Positions 1 through 11,478 of a stretch of 64,000 nucleotides of DNA are shown piece by piece (position 1 is the first letter of the stretch; each line of letters opens with the position of its first letter). The stretch lies in assembly GCF_000002235.5 (NCBI RefSeq), contig NW_022145599.1, positions 20,635,655-20,699,654 on the forward strand, given 5' to 3'. The stretch comes from Strongylocentrotus purpuratus. Its lineage: Eukaryota; Echinodermata; Echinoidea; Camarodonta; Strongylocentrotidae. The position numbers and the translations under genes were made by a program. The notes under the pieces are model-generated. The model saw only the letters and a program-made list of their open reading frames with translations, had not been told where the DNA came from and ran no database searches.

Positions 1-2204
1 TAAATTCTGATTGAATGATAAATTTATGAATTTTTAAACTGGCGATCGATCAAACAAAAATTGGCAACTCTATGATTTATCTTGTGAGGTCCCCTCCCAC
101 TCGATCTGTACTACCGGTATACAAAAAATCTGAAATTTTGATTTTCACTCAAGAGGATTTTTAATCATACATTGACCCTAAATATGATTATTGCAAATAT
201 GTTTCGATATGACCCCTGTATGGAAAAAAACCTATTCTGTCATCAATAACAAAGAAAATGAAAGTTTATGAAATTTTATGTATAGAGTAAACTGGAGATG
301 AACTTGCAAAATATGTCAGTGTTACCAATATATGTCTTTGATTGATCGCAACTTTTATTATTTTTACTCAGAATTAGCTCCAACTTTCACTGACCTGTTC
401 CTCTTATTTTTCTGTTTCTATTATTACCAAATTAATATCAGGGTGGACTTCCCCTTCAAACACTCTTCTCAATCCTGTTGATATACAATATTATTTTACC
501 TACATGATATTTCAAATGGAGGAAATGAGTAACCAGCGGACCTACAGCCTTTTAAGCCCTCTCCGAGGGACTTGAGTATCAAGAACTCATGCTTCATCAA
601 AGGTCACTACTCACTAGCATAGTCAGAAATTTATTCTCAATATTCTGAGAAATTCTCTTCTCAACCCATGATATCCTTAAGTAATCAGTAGCTGCATCTA
701 CACTGCAAGCAAAAATCATTAGATTTTTCTCACATTCTGGTGTTTTACCGGAAGTTGCTAGAAAAATCCACCTCGGGAGTGTGGTTTTGTTAAGCAACGG
801 CAAAAATTTCACTGGTTATTGCAGTTTCAATGTTTGCTTTCAAAAGCGACAAGTAAAGCATGTGCACAACTTCACCAAAAACCAGAGTTATCAAACACTG
901 ATGGTTTCTTATGGGTATTTCCAGTTGAGTAAATGGCAGTTTTAAAAAACCTAGTTTTCAAAATGGTTTAGGGGCTTTGTGAATGGGCTGTGTAAAATAG
1001 GCCTTGTGATGCTATTTTAAAGAAGGAATGAGTAACCAGTGGACCTACAACCGTATTCATATCCAAGGGACTTGGAGAGCAAGGATAAATGCCTCATTAA
1101 AGGGCGATAGAAAATAGATAAACCTGAATCAATGACCCCCGACCCACCCCCCCCCCCCTCCCCCAGTTGTGAGACCTCTAATTCAAATCACAACACAACT
1201 CATCAGTTGCCTTGAAAGAAAAAAATAATTCTAAAACAACAACAAAAGATTTTGTTTGTTTGTGAGAACACAGATTATAAACCACTCAAATTTAATATAG
1301 TATCACATGGGTTAAATCAACGTTTCACTTCCTTTTTATCTATGGTCAAATTAACCTTGACCTTACAAAGGGCATACCACAAAATGACTGACCTTTAACA
1401 GTTTATTTTCAACTCGCAAAAATTTAAATCTAGTCAGCACTTCATTTAATGACCAAAATACTTTCCCATAATATGCATGTATACATTAAAACAAACTGTG
1501 TTTTTACCACTTTGAACATGTACCTAGCATTTTATTTCAAATGATCATCCCCCCCCCCCCCCTCCCCACCCAAGAAAAGAAAAGAAACTCCACTTCACTG
1601 ATCTTTAAAAATGGAGAGGTCCATATTTGTGCATCTTAGGATAATAACTCTAAATGTGATAGAGGTGATTCATGAATAGCTGTTGCCTCCCCTTTGGAAT
1701 AAAATAGTCCTCCTTGTGTATCACGGAATGTATCGTTGGTGCATAAAATACTGATTACAGAACTTCATTTATAACTCATCAGCATGTTTCCCGTAATTTG
1801 TCTCAATAGGTTTGTGACCTTAACCTGCTTATGCACAGATTCTATTTACATCTACAAACTGGCAACTACCATCAAATTATCATTATATGATAAGGAAGAT
1901 AAAGAGCAACTGACAAAGCACACATCACAAGACTAATATATCAACTCAACACTTCCTTTCATTTAGGATAATATTGACCCAATGCAAGGACATAGCATAG
2001 AGTGACTGAACTTTATCTCTTTTAATCTTGCAACAAAATAAAATATAAAGCTGAAAACGGTCCCCTTACCCAATGTTTTTATTCAATTTCTTTAATCCTT
2101 TGATGCACAATACTTTTTTTTCTAGACATCCCACTGTTAAATGTATCAAATGCAATGACATATAATTCAATAAAATGGCATTGTCACTGTAACATTTTCA
2201 TTCA
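1..2204. other. gene-free left flank
   Basis: No coding exon could be supported on either strand. The stretch is AT-rich, with poly(C) runs near 1148 and 1550. It lies downstream of the last visible GGH exon and is probably intron or 3' flank of that gene. I looked for the missing GGH C-terminal exons, including the WHPEK-type histidine motif of the family, and did not find them, so they are taken to lie left of the window. Confidence 0.5.
519..1105 (+). repeat. two copies of a short interspersed repeat
   Basis: Two direct copies, about 519-603 and 1023-1105, share the core GAGTAACCAG.GGACCTAC, then AGGGACTTG and TCAT.AAAGG. They are about 80 percent alike and roughly 500 bases apart. The family is not recognised. 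Confidence 0.5.
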
Positions 2205-2370
2205 GAATTAAGAACAATTATTAGAAAGGAGCATCTTGCAAATATTTCTGACACTTCCTATAACTTTCACCCTCATTAAAGTATGATTTCTGCGTTCTAT
2301 CATATCTGGTTCCAGCTGTACAGTGTAACAAATGTTAGATGCCTTGATTCCTCTTAGCAGTTTCGATACA
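2205..2370 (-). repeat. partial duplicate of GGH exon 4 and its intron edge
   Basis: On the minus strand, about 2280-2360 aligns with the 3' half of GGH exon 4 (the part encoding EGIEAHNVSFPIHLEP). It continues into intron sequence that also matches the real copy, including GCATCTTGCAAATATTT on the plus strand. The copy has no usable acceptor and its splice donor is changed, so it is probably a dead tandem duplicate and not an alternative exon. The MITE at 2466-2734 splits the corresponding intron segment of the real copy but is absent here. Confidence 0.55.
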
Positions 2371-2465
2371 TACTGTATAAAACAAACATGATCAAACTAA
2401 TAGAATAGAGCATCTTGCAAATATTTTGGGCAATTTCTATGACACTTGCCTTCGGTAAAACACAT

Positions 2466-2734
2466 GGGGTGGTATTCTCGAAAGCGAACTAAATTTAGTC
2501 CATGGTTTAATCCACCCTATGGCCGATTGTCCACATGGATATATTTTAAATTACTATGATAACATAATTATATCATAGTTATATTGTTGTTTATTCATTA
2601 TGTTATTACATTTTATTTCAGTTTAGTGACAGATTAAATTATTCAAAAACATATTCATATTAACACTTGGCATTCCATACTTAGGTGGATTAAACCATGG
2701 ACTAAAGTTAGTCCGCTTTCGAGAATAGTACCCC
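2466..2734. mobile_element. MITE with 51-bp terminal inverted repeats
   Basis: The ends are near-perfect inverted repeats at 2466-2516 and 2684-2734, with outer sequence GGGGTGGTATTCTCG and inner sequence CCATGGTTTAATCCACC. The AT-rich middle encodes nothing. Comparison with the uninterrupted duplicate at 2205-2370 shows a clean insertion with at most 2-3 bp duplicated (ATG on both sides). The superfamily is not determined. It lies in the intron just downstream of GGH exon 4. Confidence 0.85.
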
Positions 2735-2757
2735 ATGATTTCTATTATCAAGCATAC

Positions 2758-5700
2758 CTGGTTCCAGATGTATGGGGAAACTAACGTTGTGTGCCTCGAT
2801 GCCTTCTATGAGGACATCTGTCCCTGCAGTCTGAATCATGAGCTCCTCAAATCCAAGGCATATTCCCCAGAGTGGAAAGAAGTCCCCTTGTTTGTTAGCC
2901 TAAAGTGCAACAGACATTTGGAAAATTATTAATATATTCTTTGTGTGACAAGCACGCATTGGATAAGCAACAGGCCACACAGCCTCATCAGGCATTTCCA
3001 GTGTAAAAAATACCTTGTTCATTTTTTATCAGTCTTTTTTGCTAGAAATTTAATCATATTTCACAGCAGTCATAATAATTTGGAGTGTTTTTTTTTTCTT
3101 CTTTTTTTCCACCTAAGCTTTATTTGTTTATAAATTCCAAGCTATTTGGGAGCCTTCCTGGGCTGAATTGCTCATTTCCACCAAGTCTTTTTCTTTTCAC
3201 TTTATGATACTACTTGCAACATGAAAAAAGTTTGAGCTACTTTTATTGCTTGTAACATTGAGCCATATCCTACTTGCCTTGTTTTGACTTCATATGCCCA
3301 TCTCACTGGCCCTTAAACTGACAACTCTAAGAGCCTGTCACATTTACTCTACAAGTGTCTGAATATGCAATACTTGTTTTGTATTCATCACACTGAAAAA
3401 ATACTTTCATTTAATAACATAAGCTCCATTTTTTTCATTTTTCATTTTATTTTGGTGGGATACGTGTGTGTACTAGGTTTCTACATGTAGATGTTTCATT
3501 CTTAACAATGGCTTGAGCATATTTCCTCAACCAACTCTTCTGCAAGTTTAAATATGAGTGACACTACCAAAAAAAAGGAGATGTGTAAAGTTACAAAATG
3601 TATTCATTTTCAATAAAATAATGATAGTTAAGAACTGAGGTACATGTTCCCTTTGGGAATTTCTCACAGAATCTCACCTGAACTGCTAGATGATAGAGAA
3701 TATGCGCTGCTCCTGAATAACCTACTCTCGAGACATCATCCACAATATCAGCCCCTCCTCCTGGAAACAATATTCTGACGAGAAAAGTATTTTGGAAAAA
3801 GTTTACCCACGTAAAAGCGAATGAGAGTATCATAGAAAGAAAAGGAAAAAGACTCAAGCTCACAATAACAAATATTTTGAGCTGATTTTACAATAAGAAG
3901 AAAGTTGACATTTACAGCAAATGCAAAACAAAGTACTTTGGTTGAAAATGATGCCTGCAGCTTACGAAGTCACTTGAGTAATTTGCTTTTGTAAAGAATG
4001 TAAATTTTGTGGGATACTATTTCTTAAAGTAGATATTCATTAATTTTAAAAACTAACTTCATTCTCATTATTGCAAAGTTGAAACTTTGATTCGACAAGG
4101 TTATCAAAATTTGATGCTTGGAAACATTTGAAGAATTGATTATTATAAATTACAAAACGCTTAAGTACAGCCCCGGCATAGCACCTGAAGAGCTCTCCGA
4201 ACGATGCTGAGATGTGTGAGATCACAGTATGGACATGATCTGCACAAGCAGACGATGTCCCATGACATCTCACACATTTTCAGTGCCTGTGTTTTCATCT
4301 TCTCTTGAGTTCTTTCTCTTACTTCACTACCGTCAGGTTAAATGTATAATCTTTTGCCTCACTCTAAACCCCGCGCATGGTTTTATTTTGATTACAAATG
4401 CAGCGATACAAAAATAAAGGAATCTTTCGCTTGTAAACAAAATAAGACGCCATTGTATATTCAGCTGCACACACCGTGGTATGTTCGGCGTTTCAAGAGG
4501 GAACAAATGCTGTCCTTAATATCATTCCAGGGGCTTTTCAATTTGAAAGTCTGGTTTCTTTGATTGTTAATTAACCCCTTTCCTGTGTATTTAAATGCAT
4601 AAGATGTTAGTTATCAGAATCGGGTCATATCCCCCTTTGAATGGTTTGACATGCCATTACATTTATATACACTAAACTCATTATAATTTGACAAATAATA
4701 GCTTCGCAATTATGTTCATTCTTTATGGGATGTCGTCTGCTTGGGCAGTACTGGTCCATATAGTGACGTCATTAAAACTTTGTTATGTTTCCGGCAAATC
4801 TCTCATATATCCCAGCTGCTATGGAGGTGGTTGTATTTGTATTTTCATAAATCACCCGATATGTAGTTGACCTAAAACTTGTACGATGGCCATCTGTTAG
4901 CTTACCAGTTTCTAGTGATACATTAGTTGACATATTTGTGATTTTATTTGAATTTCACCTTTAAATCAGTAAATTAGATTGATGCTGTGGAAGTGATGTC
5001 CTAATCAAATCTGACTTGATTTATTGATTCATGAACTACCATCACTCCCCATTTGTTATTGACTTTATTGTTTGCCTTTTAGTTTAGCAGGACACTACAC
5101 CTCAGTTACATTGACACCTCAGTTACACTGACATGACCAGAGCTGCCAACCTTGTGCGACCAAAAAAAGGAATTTCAAGCAAAAAAAAGGATTTCATGGA
5201 AACAAAACTTACAACCACCCGCGACACACTTCCAATGCAGAAATGTTCATTCATCATGCTGTTTTTTCCATACTAGCAGGTAATTTTTTTGGTGGTTATT
5301 TTGGTATTATCGGCATTTCATTTTTTTTTTAGAATATTTTTCTCTTCAGGTATGTTTTAAAATTAGTTTTCTATTGAATTTGTGATCAAATCACCATTTT
5401 AGGGCAGTTTTTTGACGTGCGGTATGTAAAAAAAAATAAAAAATAAATAAAAAATTTAAACAAATTATAAAAATTATTAAAAAACGTATTTTATGAAGAA
5501 AAAACGTAATACCGTAATTTGGAGGAAAAAACAGAGTAATTCCGGCAAAAACGGAATGGTTGGCAGCTCTGCATAATCCATGTTACATCTACCTAACCGA
5601 CAACAGACTGAACTCAAAATTACAAGCCCAAATGGCCAACTTATCAGTCGGTTTGTTGGTGTGACTGCATGAGCTCATCTTCTTCTTCTTCTTCTGGAAA

Positions 5701-8700
5701 TCTTTAAAAGGCTATATGCATCCTATCATAAGATGAAGTAAAGATTTCAAGCGGTGTGAGGAAGACAAATAATTATGATGGGATATAAAGACATAGACCA
5801 GTAGTTGTAAAATTTCGGTTCAAGGGTTTTGGGTGCAAAATATCCATTCAATATTGTTTGAATATTGCCTTCAGATGTTTACAAGGCAAGACTTCAACCT
5901 AAATTTGCAAAACGCAGAAATATATGCCCAAATGTTCAATGTTGAAGTGAATTTGCAATATCTATCCAGGCCGGATCAATAAATCATATTCTTTCACACG
6001 ATTGGTAATAAGAGCTTCCATTTCATTTCTTGAGAGGGGGGCATTTTCAAAACTGGTCTATACCTTTAAAAGCCTCAGGAGTAGCCTCCCTGGAAGTTCT
6101 CTGGTCTGTCAGTGTACACTAAATTTGCTGGAAGGCTGTTCCATTCTTACCCATTAACTGACTTGAAAATGTTGCCATAGTATTCGTCAGTCTGATTGAC
6201 AAGGATGGGGACCACTCTAGCGCCGGCAGATTCTAGAAACTTTATGTAGGATGCAGCGATGTAAGACGAGCCATACTTCTTAATCGACGATGAACTGCCT
6301 TGTGCCAGGACACCTGTATGAGGTTTTGAAAAGCAAAGAAAAATTGTATTTCTGATATTTGCAAGCTTTTTTTTCAACCGACTGGTACATCTTTAATCTG
6401 AAAGATCATTTTTAAAATTAATTTTTAGATTTAACTTGTCTTGATATGACTGAACCAGCAAAGCTAGAGTGCTAGACTATATGTAGTTCTAGAATTAGTT
6501 GAAGTTGCTTTGGTATTTAATGCTATTGCTGCAGTATAATCAATAATTGTTTCCACCACATACATGTACTCATCAAGAGCTCTTTGGGGCTCACAATACA
6601 GCATACAGGGCTCAACTTTACGGGTGCCAGGGACACTACATTTAGCTTGGGCCCTCATAATGTATCCAGACCCCTAAATGTTGAACATTATACATAGGGC
6701 TTTAAATACATACAACACAATCCAGCCCCTTTTCAATAAGGTTAGCCTGGAGCTCTACAGTATGACTGAAGGGAGCACATAGTTACAACCCTCCCTCCTC
6801 CCCCACCTCCCCCCTCCAAGTGGTGAAAAAATAGAAAGAAAGAAAAAGTGATAAAGGAGAGAAAGGGAAAGAGAGAGGAGGGAATGAGATGAGAAAAGAT
6901 GCCTAGATCAAAAAGCAATTATTTTTAACAGGTGTATGGCACGTTTGTTTGAATGCTCACTTATGTTTACTTGACTGATAAAGAGTGTTTACTTTTAGTG
7001 CTTGCATGTTTGTTCAATTTCATCCATGTTTGTTTCATTTCAGTGTGTAAACATACTACATGTACTGTATTGCTTCAGATCATCTGAAAACACAGCAGCC
7101 CTACACTCTTCAAAGAAAGAAGAATGCAGAGCCAGACAAGAACTATTCACTTTTGACCTAGCTTAAAGGTAAAGACCAGTATTGGAAACGCCCCAATTTC
7201 AAAATATGAAATAGAAGCTCTTATTACCAATCATGTGAAAGAATATGTTTTGAATAATACATGATGGTAAAAATGTTGACAGGAAACCGCCTACTAATTG
7301 ATATATTTGGTAAATTAGTGTATCTCTTGCCTGTTGAGAGATACAAATGCACGTGTTGCGCACATGTGTGTAGTCCCATATACATCTTTCTGTGTACAGT
7401 GATTCTAACTTTATGAAGACTTGGCCAAATTTCTTATCATTTTGATGATTCCAGAACCTTGCAGTACATCTATGCTAGATGATCAACCTTTTCTGATTGA
7501 TTTCACGATGCAATCGCATGACCATAACTGGTCTTTAGTTTTAAGCTTTATATACCTCTGTGTTTTTTTTTATGTACTGCACATTCCATGATAGACCGAA
7601 AGCTTCAGTCTCTATACCGTCGGTTGTTCCACTGAGACTACGTCTGGCTCTACTAGACCTCCGGTTATAGAGACTGAACGATCGCCTATGCCAGCCTATG
7701 TTGAAGATATCACGGCTAGATTTTAGCCGTTAGGCCCCTCCCACAAACATGAACAAACTTGCCACGGCCGTATTGTTATGCCCCCAAAATCCCCCAAAAT
7801 GTCATTTTACCTTGTGCATATCCAATTTTACATTAGGCCTAGCTAGGCTATAACACATCGGTTCCACTTACTAACTCGATTGAAATAATCCGTTTAATGG
7901 TCCCTTTGAAGGAAATTATGGGTCAAAATCGACATCCATGTTGAAAATCTTGCAAGCCGTGTTAAACTCTCGCTGCCGTCAATCTCATCCCTTCTAGTCT
8001 ACGCCGAAGGCAAAATGATTATGAAGGAAAAACTGTGCGCCATCTGCACGTTCTTTAATGGCGTTATCACAGTTTTTCCTTCATAATCATTTTTGCCTTC
8101 GGCGTAGACTAGAAGGGATGAGATTGACGGCAGCGAGAGTTTAACACGGCTTGCAAGATTTTCAACATGGATGTCGATTTTGACCCATAATTTCCTTCAA
8201 AGGGACCATTAAACGGATTATTTCCATCAAGTTAGTAAGTGGACCCGATGTATTATAGCCTAGGCCTAATGTAAAATTGGATATGCACGAGGTAAAATGA
8301 CATTTTGGGGGATTTTGGGGGCATAACAATACGGCCGTGGCAAGTTTGTTCATGTTTGTGGGAGGGGCCTAACGGCTAAAATCTAGCCGTGATATCTTCA
8401 ACATAGGCTGGCATAGGCGATCGTTCTGTCTCTATAACCGGAGGTCTAGTGGAGCCAGACGTAGTCTCAGTGGAACAACCGACGGTATAGAGACTGAAGC
8501 TTTCGGTCTAATTCCATGACTGAAAATCATTAACAATATAGGGTATCATTTTAAAGAGGAAAAAACAGTTTCTAATAATACTAGACATAGCAATGATTAT
8601 ATGCCATGAAAAGTGAGATACATTTATTAATATTAGATCAAACTCAATTTTTCGACTAAAAAATTGAGGTGTTTTATTTAGAACTTTAGACCCAAGCATA

Positions 8701-10281
8701 AAGCTAGTCATTTAATAAATACAAATTATCCCCATACTTCAATTATAGACCTTGGCTTTATTCTACAATTTCTAGCTAGACCTATAGATCTAGGCAAGCC
8801 TCCATCACTTAACTTATCAGTATCAAATAAAAATATTATTTCAATAATTAAGAGCTAAATAAAGTCTAGACTAAATTAGTTTTTTTTAAAGACTTTGACT
8901 AGACTAGTAAGAATCTTAATTTGGGGGACAAGACAAACACAGGATATCCTTACACTCCCATAATCCATATAGGTCTAGATCTAGATGATGATGATGATGA
9001 TGATTACCAAATTATCAGTACCACATCACATCATTCATTATTCAGGCACATTTCAGCATGCTCAGGCAAAAAATTTAAAAAATACATCAACCTCTCAACT
9101 CCTAATAGTAATAATAATATATTCTCGATCATCAATTCATAAATCATCTAGATCTAGATCTAGATCTAGTCTAGCCATAGACCGAATTTTCCGTCTCTTT
9201 CGTTCGTTAGCCTCTTATTGGGGTAGGGTCGGCCGGCTCTCTCTTTAGTTTAGAGACGGAAGCCGTTTATACACATGTCCTTGCTAACGCCACGGCCAGT
9301 CCTGGTCGTAGCGTTTTGCCCCCAAAATCCCCCAAAATGTCATTTTACCTCGAGCATGTTATATTGTAAATTAGGCCTAGGCTATAATAAATCAGTTCCA
9401 CTTACCAACTTGACTGAAATAATCAGTTTAGGTCTAATAGTCCCTTTTTAGGAAATTATGGGTCAAAATCGGAATCCATGTTGAAAAAGATTTTCAAAAT
9501 GGATTTCGATTTTGACCCATAATTTCCTAAAAAGGGACTATTAAACTGATTATTTCAGTCAAGTTGGTAAGTGGAACTGATTTATTATAGCCTAGATCTA
9601 GGCCTAATTTACAATATAACATGCTCGAGGTAAAATGACATTTTGGGGGATTTTGGGGGCAAAACGCTACGACCAGGACTGGCCGTGGCGTTAGCAAGGA
9701 CATGTGCATAAACGGCTTCCGTCTCTAAAGAGAGAGCCGGCCCTACCCCAATAAGAGGCTAACGAACGAAAGAGACGGAAAATTCGGTCTAGTCTAGCCA
9801 TAGGACGGCAAGTTTATGTGGCAAAAGTGAATTAAAACCTAGAGTTTAGTCTAGGTTAGGACTAAGGTACGGAACTTAACTAGGCATAGACTTATGTGAT
9901 TTTCACTGGTTACAGACTCTAATTCGTCGTTAGCGATCGGACACTAATTATCGTAATACAAAACAAAAACTGAAAGATAGGGCACGCGGGCAGCAGGCCT
10001 TGCTAACACCAAGCCCGCGGCCGGGCCCCGCGCTCCGGGCGGCGGCACAGATGGAGTTCTCGTAGGTCTAGTCTACGCCTACGGTACGAGTACGAGCGAC
10101 ATCGGTTTTCAAAAAATGGCATTAAATATGTATTTATTTTAAAGACATACCATATCTTACCTATTATTGGGCGAAGCGGTAGAGCATATGTGCATATTGC
10201 TGACCCTAAAATGTACAGTAACGGTAAACTAAAGACAAAAATATTCATAGTGAAAAGAGAGATACGCGATGTCGTCTGCAA
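2758..10281 (-). CDS. GGH: gamma-glutamyl hydrolase, four 5' exons (partial)
   Basis: Lysosomal or secreted cysteine peptidase that trims polyglutamate from folates (class I glutamine amidotransferase-like fold). Exons: 10161-10281, 6151-6313, 3678-3774 and 2758-2899, all with GT/AG borders and matching phases (1, 2, 0, then 1). Exon 1 gives a hydrophobic signal peptide (FVFSLPLLYILGSAICTYA) and ends in LRPIIG. Exon 2 encodes GVLAQGSSS and then YIAASYIKFLESAGARVVP, very close to vertebrate GGH. Exon 3 carries the LFPGG loop. Exon 4 carries WGICLGFEE, whose Cys (about residue 141) is the expected nucleophile; most family members have WGTC. The second half, including the catalytic His exon, is off the left edge. 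A second in-frame Met at codon 12 could be the true start. Intron 1 (about 3.8 kb) is loaded with transposons, including two giant hairpins. Confidence 0.93.
5138..5571. mobile_element. MITE with CAGAGCTGCCAACC ends
   Basis: Inverted ends CAGAGCTGCCAACC at 5138 and its complement ending at 5571 enclose an A/T-rich, non-coding middle. CAG termini of this kind are typical of hAT-type elements, but the flanks (GACATGAC and CATAATCC) do not form a convincing 8-bp duplication. The insertion may be old, or the family may be another. It lies in GGH intron 2. Just before it, at 5099-5131, is a short direct repeat of CACCTCAGTTACA. Confidence 0.7.
5787..6065 (-). mobile_element. TTAA-target MITE, copy 4 (shortened)
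   Basis: Reads in reverse as AGGTATAGACCAGT, then ATGAAATGGAAGCTC and ATTACCAATC.TGTGAAAGAATATG, matching the other three copies at 7167, 18611 and 30807. The right flank is TTAA (6066-6069). It is about 100 bp shorter than its relatives, with the middle lost. It lies in GGH intron 2, next to exon 2. Confidence 0.7.
7167..7540 (+). mobile_element. TTAA-target MITE, copy 1
   Basis: About 374 bp, with ends AGGTAAAGACCAGT and ACTGGTCTTTAGTT, flanked on both sides by TTAA (7163-7166 and 7541-7544). TTAA duplication is the hallmark of piggyBac-type and some Kolobok-type elements; the assignment is inference. No coding content. It lies in GGH intron 1. Confidence 0.8.
7592..8510. mobile_element. 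giant foldback transposon (919 bp) with 9-bp TSD
   Basis: Two arms of about 445 bp (7592-8037 and 8068-8510) are inverted complements with only scattered mismatches, around a 30-base loop. The ends read TAGACCGAAAGC. The flanks are an exact 9-bp duplication ATTCCATGA (7583-7591 and 8511-8519). Long inverted repeats plus 9-bp duplication are the classic signature of Mutator-like (MULE) foldbacks; that placement is inference, as no transposase is present. The inner arm shares about 190 bp, including CCCCCAAAATCCCCC, with the element at 9178. The arms differ little, so the insertion looks fairly young. It lies in GGH intron 1. Confidence 0.92.
8520..9168. other. intron spacer between two foldback elements
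   Basis: AT-rich GGH intron sequence with no exon. It holds a short (GAT)n run at 8984-9003 and a CTAGAT repeat at about 9148-9172 that abuts the second foldback element. Confidence 0.5.
9178..9791. mobile_element. second foldback transposon (614 bp) with 9-bp TSD
   Basis: An inverted repeat with arms of about 300 bp meets at about 9485. Termini are TAGACCGAATTTTCC. An exact 9-bp duplication GTCTAGCCA flanks it (9169-9177 and 9792-9800). It shares the terminal TAGACCGAA and the inner block (CCCCCAAAATCCCCC, TGTCATTTTACC, ATTATGGGTCAAAATCG) with the 7592-8510 element, but the outer arm sequence is different. The two are siblings of one non-autonomous family, likely Mutator-like. One arm carries a few extra bases relative to the other. 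Confidence 0.92.
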
Positions 10282-10794
10282 CAGGCCCCATGCACTCGTA
10301 CTCTATCTAGCGAAAGTTGAACAACAAATGCTCTCGTCACGTGATATGGACATGTGATGATCGTGATGAAAGCAACGAACGCATGCGCATTTGTTGTGTT
10401 GTTCAACGTTGCGTTATAATATATGGCAATCAGTCAAAATTGACTACAGTATTTGTTTTTTTGTTTTTTGTTGGTATTATGGGCGTTTCGGACTATTGTC
10501 AGCAACATTTTTTTTTAAAGTATGAACTTTAATTATTATAGATTAATTTACCTCGATCTCTCTTTCATCTTTTTGTATGTCCCTGCATCTTTGTCAGCTA
10601 GGGTTTTTATTGAAATTTTTATACCAAATCATATGATCCGCGCAACAATTAACCCAAGCTTCAAAGTCGTATCCCAGCAGAAGCTGTGCCTGATTGGAAT
10701 TAGCCACAAGCTATTATAAATAAATCACCCCTCTGATTAGTATCATGAGCATATCTGTATGTACTTCCAGTGCCATCTATACAACTGCTTCATC

Positions 10795-10799
<5 letters not shown>

Positions 10800-10838
<39 letters not shown>

Positions 10839-10893
10839 CCTCATGCAGTTTCTCCTTTTCTTCCTCAGTATCCCCCCTTCCTCCTCCTCCTCC
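10800..10893 (+). repeat. (TC)n microsatellite and CCT tract, LINE target site
   Basis: A run of TC repeats at 10800-10836 is followed by pyrimidine-rich sequence ending in CCTCCTCCTCC at 10879-10893, where the LINE begins. The sequence after the LINE resumes with CCTCCTCTCTC at 15961. Confidence 0.8.
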
Positions 10894-11037
10894 TTATAAT
10901 GGTTGCACACAAGCAAAAAAAGCTAAACAAGTACAACACATCAAAATCACAGAAAAAATCACATATGCACAAGCATCACAAATATGGACAAATAAACAAA
11001 ATACCCCTCAAACTAACATTGTCACACAAACCTCCGA

Positions 11038-11478
11038 ATGAGGAAAGAGGAACAAGAAAACACACAAATTAAACCACGAGATACGATACCTGGCTCATAT
11101 GCCATCGCTGCAACCACACAAAACGTACCTCCCGTAACCACCAGCACCCAACAAACTCAAAATGTCTTACCACCTCGAACAACCTCAAAACATCCTTCGA
11201 AAATCCCTCGAAAAATCCCACAAAATCCTTCGACAACATCAACAAACTCCACAACAATCACTTCAAAAAAAGACAATGAAAAGAAAGAAAATCCTTCTGT
11301 AACCACGAACTTTATAGCTACAGCAAATGATGATCAGATAATTGACTTTATATGTCAATTGATCCTCTCACTCACAGAGGGCAAAACTCTTAAAGAAATA
11401 AATAATTTAGTTCTGGTCGCAGCGAAAAGATCGCTGCAGCAAATAAGTAGTGCTAACAATGTTGATAACGATACTTAA
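11038..11478 (+). pseudogene. LINE ORF1, C-terminal part
   Basis: This 146-codon reading frame is Thr/Gln/Asn-rich and ends in a short helical region (about residues 105-140). The preceding frame (about 10900-11041) encodes KITYAQASQIWTN, a stretch typical of this kind of ORF1, and joins this one through a frame change near 11020-11045. No CCHC knuckles are visible. It overlaps the ORF2 frame by 29 bases. The start shown is only the first in-frame Met; the true N-terminus is lost by 5' truncation. The product would be a nucleic-acid-binding chaperone. Confidence 0.6.

Noticed and set aside
597-812. 71-codon minus-strand open frame
   Set aside because: No splice context, no family resemblance, and not the expected GGH C-terminus; treated as chance.
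10770-11072. Plus frame starting with a Ser/Leu run
   Set aside because: Its start is translation of the TC microsatellite; it is a shadow over the LINE 5' junction.
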